64,000 bases of DNA. It comes from Bacillota bacterium. GTDB lineage: Bacteria > Bacillota > Clostridia > Lachnospirales > Lachnospiraceae. Within the stretch, counting starts at the first letter, position 1. Each line of letters opens with the position of its first letter. The position numbers were made by a program, and so were the translations under genes. Where the stretch lies: NCBI GenBank assembly GCA_023457255.1, contig JAEWMB010000026.1, forward strand, positions 62,001 through 126,000. The letters are read 5' to 3'. This document shows, piece by piece, positions 25,779 through 34,040 of this stretch. The notes under the pieces were generated by a model. That model saw only the letters and a program-made list of their open reading frames with translations, did no database searches and had not been told where the DNA came from.

Positions 25779-26684
25779 ATGGCAAGAGCCAATCTGGAAT
25801 ACTATAAAATATTTTATTATGTTGCCAAAGAAGGTAGTATTTCTTTGGCTGCCAAAAGAATATGCATCTCACAGCCTGCAGTCAGTCAGGCGATAAAGCA
25901 ATTGGAGAATGTTCTTAATTGCCAGTTATTTATCAGAATAGCGAAAGGGATGCGTTTGACAAAAGAAGGAGAAATTTTATATCAATGTGTAAAGCAAGGA
26001 TATGAGTTTATCATAAAGGGAGAAGAACGGTTAGAACGGATGCTGAATCTTGAATCAGGAGAAATTAGAATAGGTGCTTCTGATATGACATTACAGTACT
26101 ATTTACTACCATATCTTGAAGAATTTCATATTCAATACCCTAAGATAAAAGTTGTTGTAACTAACGGGCCTACTCCCGAAACGCTTGCCTTTCTTCAAGA
26201 TGGTCAAATTGATTTTGGTGTTGTAAGTGAGCCTTTTTCTTTACCGGATGACTATAATGTGACTAAGGTTAGAGAAATCAAAGATATCTTTATAGCAGGG
26301 AAGCGATTTGAAACTCTTAGAAATCAAACCATCCGGTGTGAAGAACTGGCTAATCTTCCTGTCATATGTTTGGAACGTGATACCAGTACGAGACGATATG
26401 TAGACGAATACTTGAGTTTCCATGGTGTTGTTTTATCTCCGGAGTTTGAATTAGCAACCAGTGACATGATAGTTCAGTTTGCAAAAAGAAGTCTGGGGAT
26501 TGGAGTAGTAGTCGAGGATTTTGCCGGTGAATTAATAAAGCATGGGGAATTATTCAAGCTGAAGCTAGAGACAGATATTCCAAGCAGACATTTTTGTGTT
26601 GTTGAAAATCAGAGGTTTACAAACTCTACTGCTGCGAGGAAGCTTCTTGCATTACTAAAGGAAAGTAAGTATAATGAAATATAG
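25779..26684 (+). CDS. LysR-family transcriptional regulator
   Basis: 301 residues. The N-terminal winged helix-turn-helix (about 1-60: YYVAKEGSISLAAKRICISQ, then PAVSQAIKQLE) and the C-terminal effector domain (about 90-295) are complete. AAGGAG lies 8 nt before ATG. It follows the aldehyde dehydrogenase by 11 nt in the same direction, an unusual arrangement for LysR, which is more often divergent from its target. The effector cannot be read. A perfect dyad (GTGCAA-tt-TTGCAC, 26694-26707) lies just after its stop, before the aminopeptidase gene. Confidence 0.94.
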   Translation: MARANLEYYKIFYYVAKEGSISLAAKRICISQPAVSQAIKQLENVLNCQLFIRIAKGMRLTKEGEILYQCVKQGYEFIIKGEERLERMLNLESGEIRIGASDMTLQYYLLPYLEEFHIQYPKIKVVVTNGPTPETLAFLQDGQIDFGVVSEPFSLPDDYNVTKVREIKDIFIAGKRFETLRNQTIRCEELANLPVICLERDTSTRRYVDEYLSFHGVVLSPEFELATSDMIVQFAKRSLGIGVVVEDFAGELIKHGELFKLKLETDIPSRHFCVVENQRFTNSTAARKLLALLKESKYNEI

Positions 26685-26693
26685 TATTTACGA

Positions 26694-26707
26694 GTGCAAT
26701 TTTGCAC
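26694..26707. promoter_or_regulatory. Perfect 14-bp dyad upstream of the aminopeptidase gene
   Basis: GTGCAA-tt-TTGCAC. It lies 43 nt before ATG 26750 and could be an operator or a very short hairpin. No confident -35/-10 pair is visible around it. Confidence 0.35.
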
Positions 26708-26749
26708 CGTTAATCTTATAGTAAATAGAACATCGGAAAGGATAAGAAT

Positions 26750-28156
26750 ATGAAAGAGAAAAAAAGTGTAGAAAATTTAAAAAATAAAGAATCCAACAAG
26801 AATGCTTGGTTAAAGTATACGGATGCAGAATTAAAAAAAGTTGAAAAGTTAAGCGAAGGTTATAAAGAATTTATTTCGAATTGTAAGACCGAGCGTGAAT
26901 GCGCGCTGGAAGTGATTCGTCAGGCTGAAAAAGAAGGCTATAAAGACCTTATGTCCCTAGAAAAAGTAAAAGCTGGTGATAAGGTATACTTTAACAATAT
27001 GGATAAGGCAGTCGCATTATTCTTAGTCGGCAGTGAGCCTTTGGAAAAAGGTATGAAGTTACTTGGAGCTCATATTGACTCTCCGCGTATTGATTTAAAG
27101 CAGGTTCCTTTGTATGAAGATACCGAGATGGCGTTATTTGATACACACTATTATGGCGGAATTAAGAAATACCAGTGGGTAACCCTTCCGCTTGCTATCC
27201 ATGGCGTAGTTGTTAAAAAGGATGGAACAAAAGTAAATATCGTAATCGGTGAAAAAGACAGTGATCCGGTAGTTGGTATTACAGATTTATTAGTGCATCT
27301 ATCTGCGGAACAGATGGATAAAAAGGCTGCTAAAGTGGTAGAAGGAGAAGATTTGAATGTTCTTATCGGCAGCCAGCCATTAAAGGGGGAAGAGAAAGAA
27401 GCGGTAAAGGGGAATATTCTAAAATTATTAAAAGAATTTTATGATATAGAAGAAGCAGATTTCTTATCTGCGGAGTTAGAGGTTGTTCCGGCAGGTAAGG
27501 CACGTGACTTTGGTATTGACCGAAGCATGGTAATCGGATATGGACAGGATGATAGAGTTTGTTCTTACACTTCTATGAAAGCCTTATTTGCTCTTAATAA
27601 GATTGACCGTACTGCGGTTTGTATATTAGTTGATAAAGAAGAGGTTGGCAGTACCGGCGCAACCGGTATGCATTCTAAGTTCTTTGAAAATGCAGTTGCA
27701 GAATTAATGGATAAGATGGGTGAATATTCTGAACTTAAATTAAGAAGAGCATTCCAGAATTCCCATATGCTCTCTTCAGATGTAAGTGCAGCATTCGATC
27801 CGAACTATCCTGCAGTGATGGAAAAGAAAAACTCTGCTTATTTCGGAAGAGGCATCGTATTTAACAAATACACAGGTGCCCGAGGAAAATCCGGCTGTAA
27901 CGATGCAAATCCAGAGTTTATTGCAGCATTACGTGCTGCTATGGAAAAACACGATGTTAATTTCCAAACGGCAGAGCTTGGTAAAGTGGACCAGGGTGGC
28001 GGTGGAACGATCGCTTATATTATGGCACAGTACAATATGGAAGTAATTGATAGCGGCGTTGCAGTATTAAATATGCATGCGCCATGGGAAATTGCAAGTA
28101 AAGCGGATATCTATGAGGCGATGAGAGGATATGAGGCTTTTCTTCTTGAGATGTAA
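26750..28156 (+). CDS. M18 family aminopeptidase
   Basis: 468 residues of the aspartyl-aminopeptidase family. Metal and catalytic motifs: GAHIDSPRIDLK, DKEEVGSTGATGM, SSDVSAAFDPNYP and the terminal MHAPWEIASKADIYE. These cytosolic di-zinc enzymes remove N-terminal residues in peptide turnover. An N-terminal extension of about 30 Lys-rich residues precedes the domain. AAAGGA lies upstream of ATG. A hairpin (GTGTGAA/TTCACAC, 28157-28181) follows the stop. Confidence 0.93.
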   Translation: MKEKKSVENLKNKESNKNAWLKYTDAELKKVEKLSEGYKEFISNCKTERECALEVIRQAEKEGYKDLMSLEKVKAGDKVYFNNMDKAVALFLVGSEPLEKGMKLLGAHIDSPRIDLKQVPLYEDTEMALFDTHYYGGIKKYQWVTLPLAIHGVVVKKDGTKVNIVIGEKDSDPVVGITDLLVHLSAEQMDKKAAKVVEGEDLNVLIGSQPLKGEEKEAVKGNILKLLKEFYDIEEADFLSAELEVVPAGKARDFGIDRSMVIGYGQDDRVCSYTSMKALFALNKIDRTAVCILVDKEEVGSTGATGMHSKFFENAVAELMDKMGEYSELKLRRAFQNSHMLSSDVSAAFDPNYPAVMEKKNSAYFGRGIVFNKYTGARGKSGCNDANPEFIAALRAAMEKHDVNFQTAELGKVDQGGGGTIAYIMAQYNMEVIDSGVAVLNMHAPWEIASKADIYEAMRGYEAFLLEM

Positions 28157-28246
28157 GTGTGAAAGAACTTTGTCTTCACACGGATATGCAGCATATGCGG
28201 CTGATTTATTCGTATCTAAAAATGATAAAGTTAGAATGGAGTTTCT

Positions 28247-28693
28247 ATGTCAGTAACAATTAAGATAAAAAAAGTAAGAGACAATGCCGTGTTACCAACG
28301 AGAGGCAGCGTAGAGGCAGCAGGATATGATTTATATGCGTGCTTAGACACTGAGGTTTGTGAAATCAAACCACATGAAACAGTGAAAATAGGTACAGGGT
28401 TAGCAATCGAAATTCCTGCCGGATACTTTGGTGGTATCTTTGCCCGAAGTGGAATAGCAGCTAAAAACGGATTACGTCCGGCAAACTGTGTTGGTGTTGC
28501 GGATAGTGATTATCGCGGCGAATATATTATTGCACTTCATAATGATTCTGCTGTGGTACAAACAATTGCAAATCATGAACGAATCGCACAACTCGTGGTA
28601 ATACCATATTTACCGGTTGATTTTACAGAGGTTGAAGAGTTATCGGATACTGTACGCGGTGATGGTGGATTTGGTAGTACAGGAACAAAGTAA
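28247..28693 (+). CDS. dut: dUTP diphosphatase
   Basis: 148 residues, a trimeric dUTPase with its five motifs: AAGYDLYA, ARSGIAAKNG, GVADSDYRGE, ERIAQLV and the C-terminal GGFGSTG. It hydrolyses dUTP to dUMP and pyrophosphate, keeping uracil out of DNA and supplying dTMP synthesis. TGGAG lies 9 nt before ATG. Two genes away is purA, and the nrd genes are about 11 kb upstream. Confidence 0.95.
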   Translation: MSVTIKIKKVRDNAVLPTRGSVEAAGYDLYACLDTEVCEIKPHETVKIGTGLAIEIPAGYFGGIFARSGIAAKNGLRPANCVGVADSDYRGEYIIALHNDSAVVQTIANHERIAQLVVIPYLPVDFTEVEELSDTVRGDGGFGSTGTK

Positions 28694-28751
28694 TAAAAAA
28701 TAGTTAAAAAATGCATAATTATGACTTATATAAAATATAATAAACATTGAT

Positions 28752-28780
28752 TTTACTTATGTATTACGCTACGGTATAAT
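28752..28780 (+). promoter_or_regulatory. Promoter of the purA leader
   Basis: TTTACT (28752-28757), 17 bp, TATAAT (28775-28780). The expected start, near 28787, is only a few bases before the terminator-like hairpin at 28793. Confidence 0.7.
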
Positions 28781-28792
28781 ACAAAAGTAATA

Positions 28793-28826
28793 GGGCATTG
28801 TAGCAAATCTGTTACAATGCCTTTTT
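28793..28826 (+). terminator. Terminator or attenuator in the purA leader
   Basis: GGCATTGTA (28794-28802) pairs with TACAATGCC (28813-28821), then TTTTT. The bases TCTGTTACAA (28808-28817), spanning loop and 3' arm, are also perfectly complementary to TTGTAACAGA (28869-28878) further down the leader. A third imperfect hairpin lies at 28829-28862. Mutually exclusive folding is possible. Confidence 0.75.
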
Positions 28827-28915
28827 GATTTATAAGAATTTGCTTTACAAATACTTATAAATTAGCTCTTGTAACAGAAATCGTTTTAACGTTAATCTTA
28901 AGGAGGAACAATATT

Positions 28916-30193
28916 ATGGTAAAAGCAATTGTTGGTGCTAACTGGGGAGATGAAGGAAAAGGTAAGATAACAGACATGCTTGGTCAGGAATCAGATATCA
29001 TTGTTCGTTATCAAGGCGGCAGTAATGCAGGACATACAATTATGAATCAATATGGAAAGTTTGTGCTTCACCTGCTGCCTTCCGGAGTATTTTATGACCA
29101 TACGACCTGCATCATCGGAAATGGAGTTGCTTTAAACATTCCTTACTTATTAAAAGAGATAAAATCAATTGTTGACCGTGGCGTTCCAATGCCAAAGATC
29201 TTAGTTTCCGACCGTGCTCAGATTCTGATGCCGTACCATATTCAGTTCGACCAATATGAAGAAGAAAGACTGGGAGGTAAATCTTTTGGCTCCACAAAGT
29301 CCGGTATTGCACCATTTTATTCTGACAAATATGCAAAGATAGGTTTTCAAGTTTCTGAATTGTTTGATGAGGAGGAGCTAAAAGAAAAAGTAGAACGTGT
29401 TTGTGAAATGAAGAATATTTTATTAGAACATATGTATCATAAGCCATCCATCGATAAGAACGAACTTTACCAGACATTAATAGAATATCGTGATATGGTG
29501 GCTCCTTATGTAGCGGATGTATCTGCTTATTTACATGAAGCAAGGAAAGAGGGTAAGAAGATTTTATTAGAGGGACAGCTTGGTGCATTAAAAGATCCTG
29601 ACTTTGGGATCTATCCAATGGTAACCTCCTCTTCGACCTTAGCAGCATACGGTGCAATTGGTGCCGGAATTCCTCCTTATGAAATAAAAGAAATCGTTAC
29701 TGTTGTAAAGGCATACTCTTCAGCAGTTGGCGCCGGTGAATTTGTCAGTGAAATCTTTGGAGAAGAGGCAGACGAATTAAGAAAACGTGGTGGTGACGGC
29801 GGCGAATATGGTGCAACTACAGGCAGACCAAGACGTATGGGATGGTTTGATGCGGTAGCTAGCAGATATGGCTGTAGAATGCAAGGGGCAACCGAAGTAG
29901 CTCTCACTGTTTTGGATGTTCTTGGCTACTTAAAAGAGTTACCGGTTTGTGTTGGGTATGAGATTGATGGTGTGGTTACGAAAGATTTTAAAACCACCGT
30001 GAAACTTAAGAAAGCAAAACCGGTATATGAAGTACTTCCAGGCTGGGAATGTGATATTCGCGGTATTAATACCTATGAAGAACTTCCTGAAAAATGCAGA
30101 AAGTATATTGAGTTTATTGAAAAAGAGCTTGAAGTTCCGGTTACCTTAGTTTCTAATGGACCTGGCCGTGACGATATTATTCGCAGAAAGTAA
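28916..30193 (+). CDS. purA: Adenylosuccinate synthetase
   Basis: 425 residues. N-terminal GTP/IMP site ANWGDEGKGKITD, then QGGSNAGHTI, and GRPRRMGWFD near the centre. It couples GTP hydrolysis to joining IMP and aspartate, the first step to AMP; purB completes the branch. AAGGAGG lies 9 nt before ATG. It is monocistronic, behind a leader containing a promoter followed at once by an attenuator-like hairpin. Confidence 0.97.
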   Translation: MVKAIVGANWGDEGKGKITDMLGQESDIIVRYQGGSNAGHTIMNQYGKFVLHLLPSGVFYDHTTCIIGNGVALNIPYLLKEIKSIVDRGVPMPKILVSDRAQILMPYHIQFDQYEEERLGGKSFGSTKSGIAPFYSDKYAKIGFQVSELFDEEELKEKVERVCEMKNILLEHMYHKPSIDKNELYQTLIEYRDMVAPYVADVSAYLHEARKEGKKILLEGQLGALKDPDFGIYPMVTSSSTLAAYGAIGAGIPPYEIKEIVTVVKAYSSAVGAGEFVSEIFGEEADELRKRGGDGGEYGATTGRPRRMGWFDAVASRYGCRMQGATEVALTVLDVLGYLKELPVCVGYEIDGVVTKDFKTTVKLKKAKPVYEVLPGWECDIRGINTYEELPEKCRKYIEFIEKELEVPVTLVSNGPGRDDIIRRK

Positions 30194-30283
30194 GCAGCAG
30201 AGATACCTTTTAAAAGAGGATTAATCTTGAGTTATCTCAGTATCGGAATAAAATGATCCAATTGCATATTGTATCAATAAAAA

Positions 30284-30322
30284 ATACCGGAGTGATTAAT
30301 GAATAATTATCACACCCGGTAT
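30284..30322. terminator. Bidirectional terminator between purA and apbE
   Basis: ATACCGG and CCGGTAT form the outer stem, with imperfect GTGAT/ATCAC inside. On the minus strand a TTTTTTATT run follows, so it ends apbE; the plus side has a weaker CTTTG. Confidence 0.75.
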
Positions 30323-30398
30323 CTTTGTATTATGCGAATCGATAATTTCTAGTATAACAATATCATAAATTAGGTCGCTGCAATATAGGTTTGGCTAT

Positions 30399-31526
30399 TT
30401 ACTCCGCAATTTTGATATTTTCTTTCAATCCTTTGGTGTAATGCAGTTCATAATCGGAGGTTATAAATACTGCATAGGTATCGGGTAAGGTTTCAATCAA
30501 TTTCATACCTTCTTCTAAACCCAGCGCAAAACATGTGGTACTGAGAGCATCACCATCTACAGATTTTTTCGAAATGATGGTAACCGAGGTCAGATCAGTT
30601 TCAAAAGGATACCCGGTAGCTGGATCTAATAGATGATGATAATTCTTGCCATCTACGGTAAAGCAGCGCTCATAGATACCGGACGATACAACGGATAAGT
30701 CACGAATTTCAACAACTGCAATCGTTTCATTGCGGTCTTTAAATGGTTTTTGAATACCAACCATAAATGGAGTACCGTCAGGCTTGTCACCAACACATAA
30801 GATATTTCCTCCAAGATTGATAATAGCACTATTCACACCGTTTGAAAGTAAAAATTCTTTTACTTTATCTGCAATATAACCCTTTGCGATAGCACCAAGA
30901 TCAATGCCCATACCTTCTTTCTCAAATGTAACGGTATTTCCATCCAATGTTAAGTATTGATAACCGACATGAGTTAATGCTTCCTCTATTTCTTCCTGAC
31001 TTGGAAGACGTGCCTCGCTTGATCCAAAATTCCAGAGACTTGTGAGTGGCTCTAGTGTTAAATCAAAACCGCCATTCGATAGCTGACTGTAATGGAAACC
31101 TGTTGTAAGGAGTTCTTTGGTTTCATCAGAAATCGTACCGCTATGATAGATATTTTCATTTAACTTGTAGATTTCACTCTCCTTTTTTGTTCGGCTTAAC
31201 AGGTTTTCATAGTAATCGCATAATTGAAATGCTTCATCAATAATACTCTCATCCTGACTATCATATAATGTGATTGACACAATGGTGTTTAACTTAAAGG
31301 AACTTTTCGAAATCGGAGCGGTACTTTCTGCTTCTGCTGCGGTTGGCGTAGGTTTTGATGAATCTTCCGATGGGACATCGTTAGAACAAGCATGTAACGT
31401 TATCATAACAGTACTTAATGCCAGGAGTGCGAAACATTTAACTGTGTGCTTTCCAATGAAAATTCTATTGCTTTGTTTTGATTTATCGTTTTTGTGATTT
31501 ATCACTCTGTTATCATATTTTCTCAT
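30399..31526 (-). CDS. apbE: FAD:protein FMN transferase, lipoprotein
   Basis: 375 residues. A basic N-terminus, a hydrophobic segment (about 30-45) and a lipobox-like LHAC mark an exported lipoprotein followed by a Ser/Thr/Ala-rich linker. ApbE motifs: GAIAKGYIADKV, INLGGNI, LDPATGYPF and the metal-binding SVDGDALSTTCFALG. ApbE moves FMN from FAD to a Thr in the (S/T)GAT motif of target proteins outside the membrane. The likely target is the divergent gene at 31912, which ends with such a motif. AAGGAG lies 6 nt before ATG 31526. A TTGACA-17-TACAAT promoter drives it. Confidence 0.94.
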   Translation of the reverse strand: MRKYDNRVINHKNDKSKQSNRIFIGKHTVKCFALLALSTVMITLHACSNDVPSEDSSKPTPTAAEAESTAPISKSSFKLNTIVSITLYDSQDESIIDEAFQLCDYYENLLSRTKKESEIYKLNENIYHSGTISDETKELLTTGFHYSQLSNGGFDLTLEPLTSLWNFGSSEARLPSQEEIEEALTHVGYQYLTLDGNTVTFEKEGMGIDLGAIAKGYIADKVKEFLLSNGVNSAIINLGGNILCVGDKPDGTPFMVGIQKPFKDRNETIAVVEIRDLSVVSSGIYERCFTVDGKNYHHLLDPATGYPFETDLTSVTIISKKSVDGDALSTTCFALGLEEGMKLIETLPDTYAVFITSDYELHYTKGLKENIKIAE

Positions 31527-31553
31527 AAGAAACTCCTTAAAAATAGTAGATTA

Positions 31554-31582
31554 ATTGTAAGGGATTGTTCGAAGGCTGTCAA
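31554..31582 (-). promoter_or_regulatory. Strong promoter of apbE
   Basis: On the minus strand: TTGACA (31577-31582), 17 bp, TACAAT (31554-31559). Confidence 0.75.
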
Positions 31583-31750
31583 GATTCGCGGGAAATTTCT
31601 AATCTTAATCACAATTTTACTCTATATGATTTTCACTTCCTGCTCATTAAAAAGGAAATAACAACCGATATACAGAAATAAATGGTGAATTAATGGAATA
31701 AACTAGGTGATATACTGCAAAATATACAGGATAATCCAATAATTATAGTA

Positions 31751-31779
31751 TTTACGCATAGGATATTTCATGTTATTAT
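31751..31779 (+). promoter_or_regulatory. Extended -10 promoter of the flavoprotein gene
   Basis: TTTACG (31751-31756), 17 bp, TATTAT (31774-31779) with TGT as an extended -10. The leader to ATG 31912 is about 125 nt and holds a small open reading frame. Confidence 0.6.
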
Positions 31780-31821
31780 ATTAACAAGATGATACTCACT
31801 ATTAGGTTGGAGGTTTCATCC

Positions 31822-31869
31822 ATGGTGCGGGCAAAGCAGAAGGGAGCAAAAACCCTTATGCAAGAGTAG
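31822..31869 (+). CDS. Possible 15-residue leader peptide upstream of the flavoprotein
   Basis: ATG 31822 has GGAGG 8 nt upstream and encodes the basic peptide MVRAKQKGAKTLMQE, ending at TAG 31867. The same bases form a hairpin (GCAGAAGGG with CCCTTATGC). It ends 42 nt before the main start. It may be a regulatory upstream reading frame or a chance frame with a good ribosome binding site. Confidence 0.4.
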   Translation: MVRAKQKGAKTLMQE

Positions 31870-31911
31870 TTTATAAAATCATTAGACATATTTATGGCGG
31901 AGGATGTAACA

Positions 31912-33606
31912 ATGAGAAATAATAAGAGATGGATTGCCGTTACGGCACTGGCAGGTATTACTGCCGCAGCTTTCATTACTGCTGTCGTTGTGAAGAACAA
32001 TCTAAACAAAGGGCCGGAAGGAACATTAACAATTGTTCAAGAAGGAACCGACCTGGGCATCAAACAAGTTCAGGTTATTAAGGATAAATCAGGAACGGTT
32101 ACTGGTTATACAGTGAATGTAGAATCCAAAGGTTTTGGTTCGACTCCTATGGAATTAGCAATCAGTTTTAATACTGAAAAAGATACGATTACAGGAATTG
32201 AAGTAGTATCTCATTCTGAGACTGATGGATATGGTGCTAAGATGACACAACCGGAATTTTTAGACCAATTCAAAGGTGCAAAGCTTCCCATTTACATTCC
32301 GGGTGTTAGTTTAACCTCTGCTTCTTCTATGGAGAAGGCGGCTGCACCTATGACCGCAGCTTCTGTATTAAAAGATGGAACATATGAAGTAATGGCAGAG
32401 GAAGCAAGCAATGGCTGGACCAGTAAATTATCCATGACGGTAGCAGGCGGAGCAATTACTGAGGTGATATGGGATTGCGTTGATGCGGATGGAAATTTAA
32501 AGAGTGTTCAAGCAAAGAACGGCGAATATGTTATGACCGAGAATGGTCCGAACTGGGCAGAGCAGGCGGAAGCACTGGCTAAATATGTGATTGAAAATCA
32601 AGGATTAACAGGTTTGACAATAGACGAAGCAGGTAAAACCGATGTTGTAGCAAGCGTAAGTATTTCTATCGGTGATTTTGTTGCTCAGGTGGAAGAGTGT
32701 TTAAAACTTGCCTCTGGTATACCGGCAGAAACCGTGCTGAAGGACGGAACTTATGAAAAAACAGCAGCAGAAGCTCATAATGGCTGGACCAGCAGCGTGA
32801 AATTAACAGTTTCCGGCGGCAAGATTACAGATGTAACCTGGGATTGTGCCGATGCAGATGGAAATTTAAAGAGTATTCAATCGCAAAATGGTGAATATGT
32901 TATGACAGAAGACGGTGCGACTTGGTATGAACAGGCTCAGGCACTTGCTAAATATGTTATCGAGAAACAAGGAACCACCGGCCTTACTCTTGATGAGAGC
33001 GGAAAGACCGATGTCGTAGCAAGTGTAAGTATTGACATCAAAGAATTTGTAGATCAAGTAGAGGATTGTCTTCGTCAGGCTGCCGGTGCTCCAGCGATTG
33101 CATTAAAAGATGGAACTTATGAAATTGCAGCAGATGAAGCACACAATGGCTGGTTAAGTAAATTAAGCTTAACCGTCGCTGGTGGTAAGATTACAGATGT
33201 AGTTTGGGACTGTGAAGATGAAAGCGGAAACCTAAAGAGCATTCAGTCACAAAATGGCGAATATGTAATGACAGAAACCGGGGCAACTTGGTATGAGCAG
33301 GCTCAGGCGCTTGCAAAATATGTGATTGAGCATCAGGGAACGGCTGGACTTACCTTAGATGAGAGTGGAAAGACAGATGTAGTTGCAAGTGTAAGTATTG
33401 ACATTTCAGAATTTGTAAATCAAGTCGAGGAAGCACTTCGTCAGGCTGCCGGTGTAGTGAAACCAGAGGAGCCAAAGAAAGAAGAACCAGAAGCGGTAGA
33501 CGGTACGAAGGTTGATGGTATTTCTGGTGCTACTATTACAACAAAAGCTATCTTAGGTGCAATTAACAATGCACATGACTATCTTGTTAATTATGTAACC
33601 GAGTAA
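31912..33606 (+). CDS. Membrane-anchored flavoprotein: split RnfG-like FMN domain with three inserted repeats
   Basis: 564 residues. One N-terminal helix (about 7-27) anchors it, with the rest probably outside. Residues about 46-125 resemble the first part of an FMN_bind/RnfG domain (KGFGSTPMELAISF, then HSETDGYGAKMTQPEFLDQF). Residues about 153-515 are three tandem repeats of about 122 residues (from 153, 276 and 398), each running DGTYE, NGWTSKLSLTV-like, IWDC.D..GNLKS, EYVMTE, TDVVASVSI. The C-terminus resumes VDGISGATIT, with the ApbE target Thr at about 541. The repeats look like PplA-type flavoprotein domains, but SGAT is replaced by ASVS. GGAGG lies 8 nt before ATG 31912. ApbE is encoded divergently. 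Role: extracytoplasmic electron transfer (inferred). Confidence 0.88.
   Translation: MRNNKRWIAVTALAGITAAAFITAVVVKNNLNKGPEGTLTIVQEGTDLGIKQVQVIKDKSGTVTGYTVNVESKGFGSTPMELAISFNTEKDTITGIEVVSHSETDGYGAKMTQPEFLDQFKGAKLPIYIPGVSLTSASSMEKAAAPMTAASVLKDGTYEVMAEEASNGWTSKLSMTVAGGAITEVIWDCVDADGNLKSVQAKNGEYVMTENGPNWAEQAEALAKYVIENQGLTGLTIDEAGKTDVVASVSISIGDFVAQVEECLKLASGIPAETVLKDGTYEKTAAEAHNGWTSSVKLTVSGGKITDVTWDCADADGNLKSIQSQNGEYVMTEDGATWYEQAQALAKYVIEKQGTTGLTLDESGKTDVVASVSIDIKEFVDQVEDCLRQAAGAPAIALKDGTYEIAADEAHNGWLSKLSLTVAGGKITDVVWDCEDESGNLKSIQSQNGEYVMTETGATWYEQAQALAKYVIEHQGTAGLTLDESGKTDVVASVSIDISEFVNQVEEALRQAAGVVKPEEPKKEEPEAVDGTKVDGISGATITTKAILGAINNAHDYLVNYVTE
32368..33462 (+). repeat. Three tandem in-frame repeats of about 366-369 bp
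   Basis: Units start at 32368, 32737 and 33103. Units 2 and 3 are very alike even at DNA level (for example the TCACAAAATGG and TGGTATGAACAGG-like blocks), which suggests recent duplication. Each encodes one domain of the flavoprotein. Confidence 0.85.
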
Positions 33607-33630
33607 ATTAAGTTAATAGAAGTAGCAGTG

Positions 33631-33668
33631 TCACCAGATAGCTTAATCGTTATCTGGTGATGTTTTTT
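33631..33668 (+). terminator. Terminator of the flavoprotein gene
   Basis: Perfect TCACCAGATA/TATCTGGTGA stem with a 10-base loop, then TGTTTTTT. Confidence 0.9.
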
Positions 33669-33676
33669 ATGAAAAA

Positions 33677-33895
33677 ATGACAGCTTTTTATTGATAAATG
33701 CTAACCATTTGTAAAAATAGAAATGACAGCTTTATGAGGTAATAACTGTTTCTGTAGAGAATCGCAGTTTTTCAATATGAAATGATAACTGTTTGCATGG
33801 AAAATGGCAGTTTTTCATATAAGTTTGTATGGAAAAATAACAGTCTTTCATATGAGATAACAGTTGTTTGCATAGAAGATATCAGCTTCCCGTCG
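33677..33895. repeat. Degenerate non-coding tandem repeats, period about 40 bp
   Basis: Six copies of a CAGYTTTTCATAT-like element start near 33681, 33727, 33765, 33808, 33841 and 33883. They alternate with TAACTGTTTGCATGG-like copies near 33743, 33786 and 33858. Spacing is 33-46 bp. No reading frame is preserved. The rest of the gap (to 34040) shows nothing clear. Confidence 0.55.
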
Positions 33896-34040
33896 AATTG
33901 ACTGCTTCACAATAAATGAGAGATATCTGAAAGATTTCATTGATAAAATACAGTAGTTTCGGTATAATTTGAATAATAATAGCCATGATACTAAATCAAG
34001 AGTTAGTGGGAAGGTATCCGATAAAGGAAGGAGAATTTAT

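Noticed and set aside
24382..26684. Divergent LysR-target arrangement
   Set aside because: The LysR gene is on the same strand as, and after, the dehydrogenase, so no shared divergent promoter exists.
33677..33895. CRISPR array
   Set aside because: The repeats are degenerate, unequally spaced and not separated by unique spacers; no cas genes are present.
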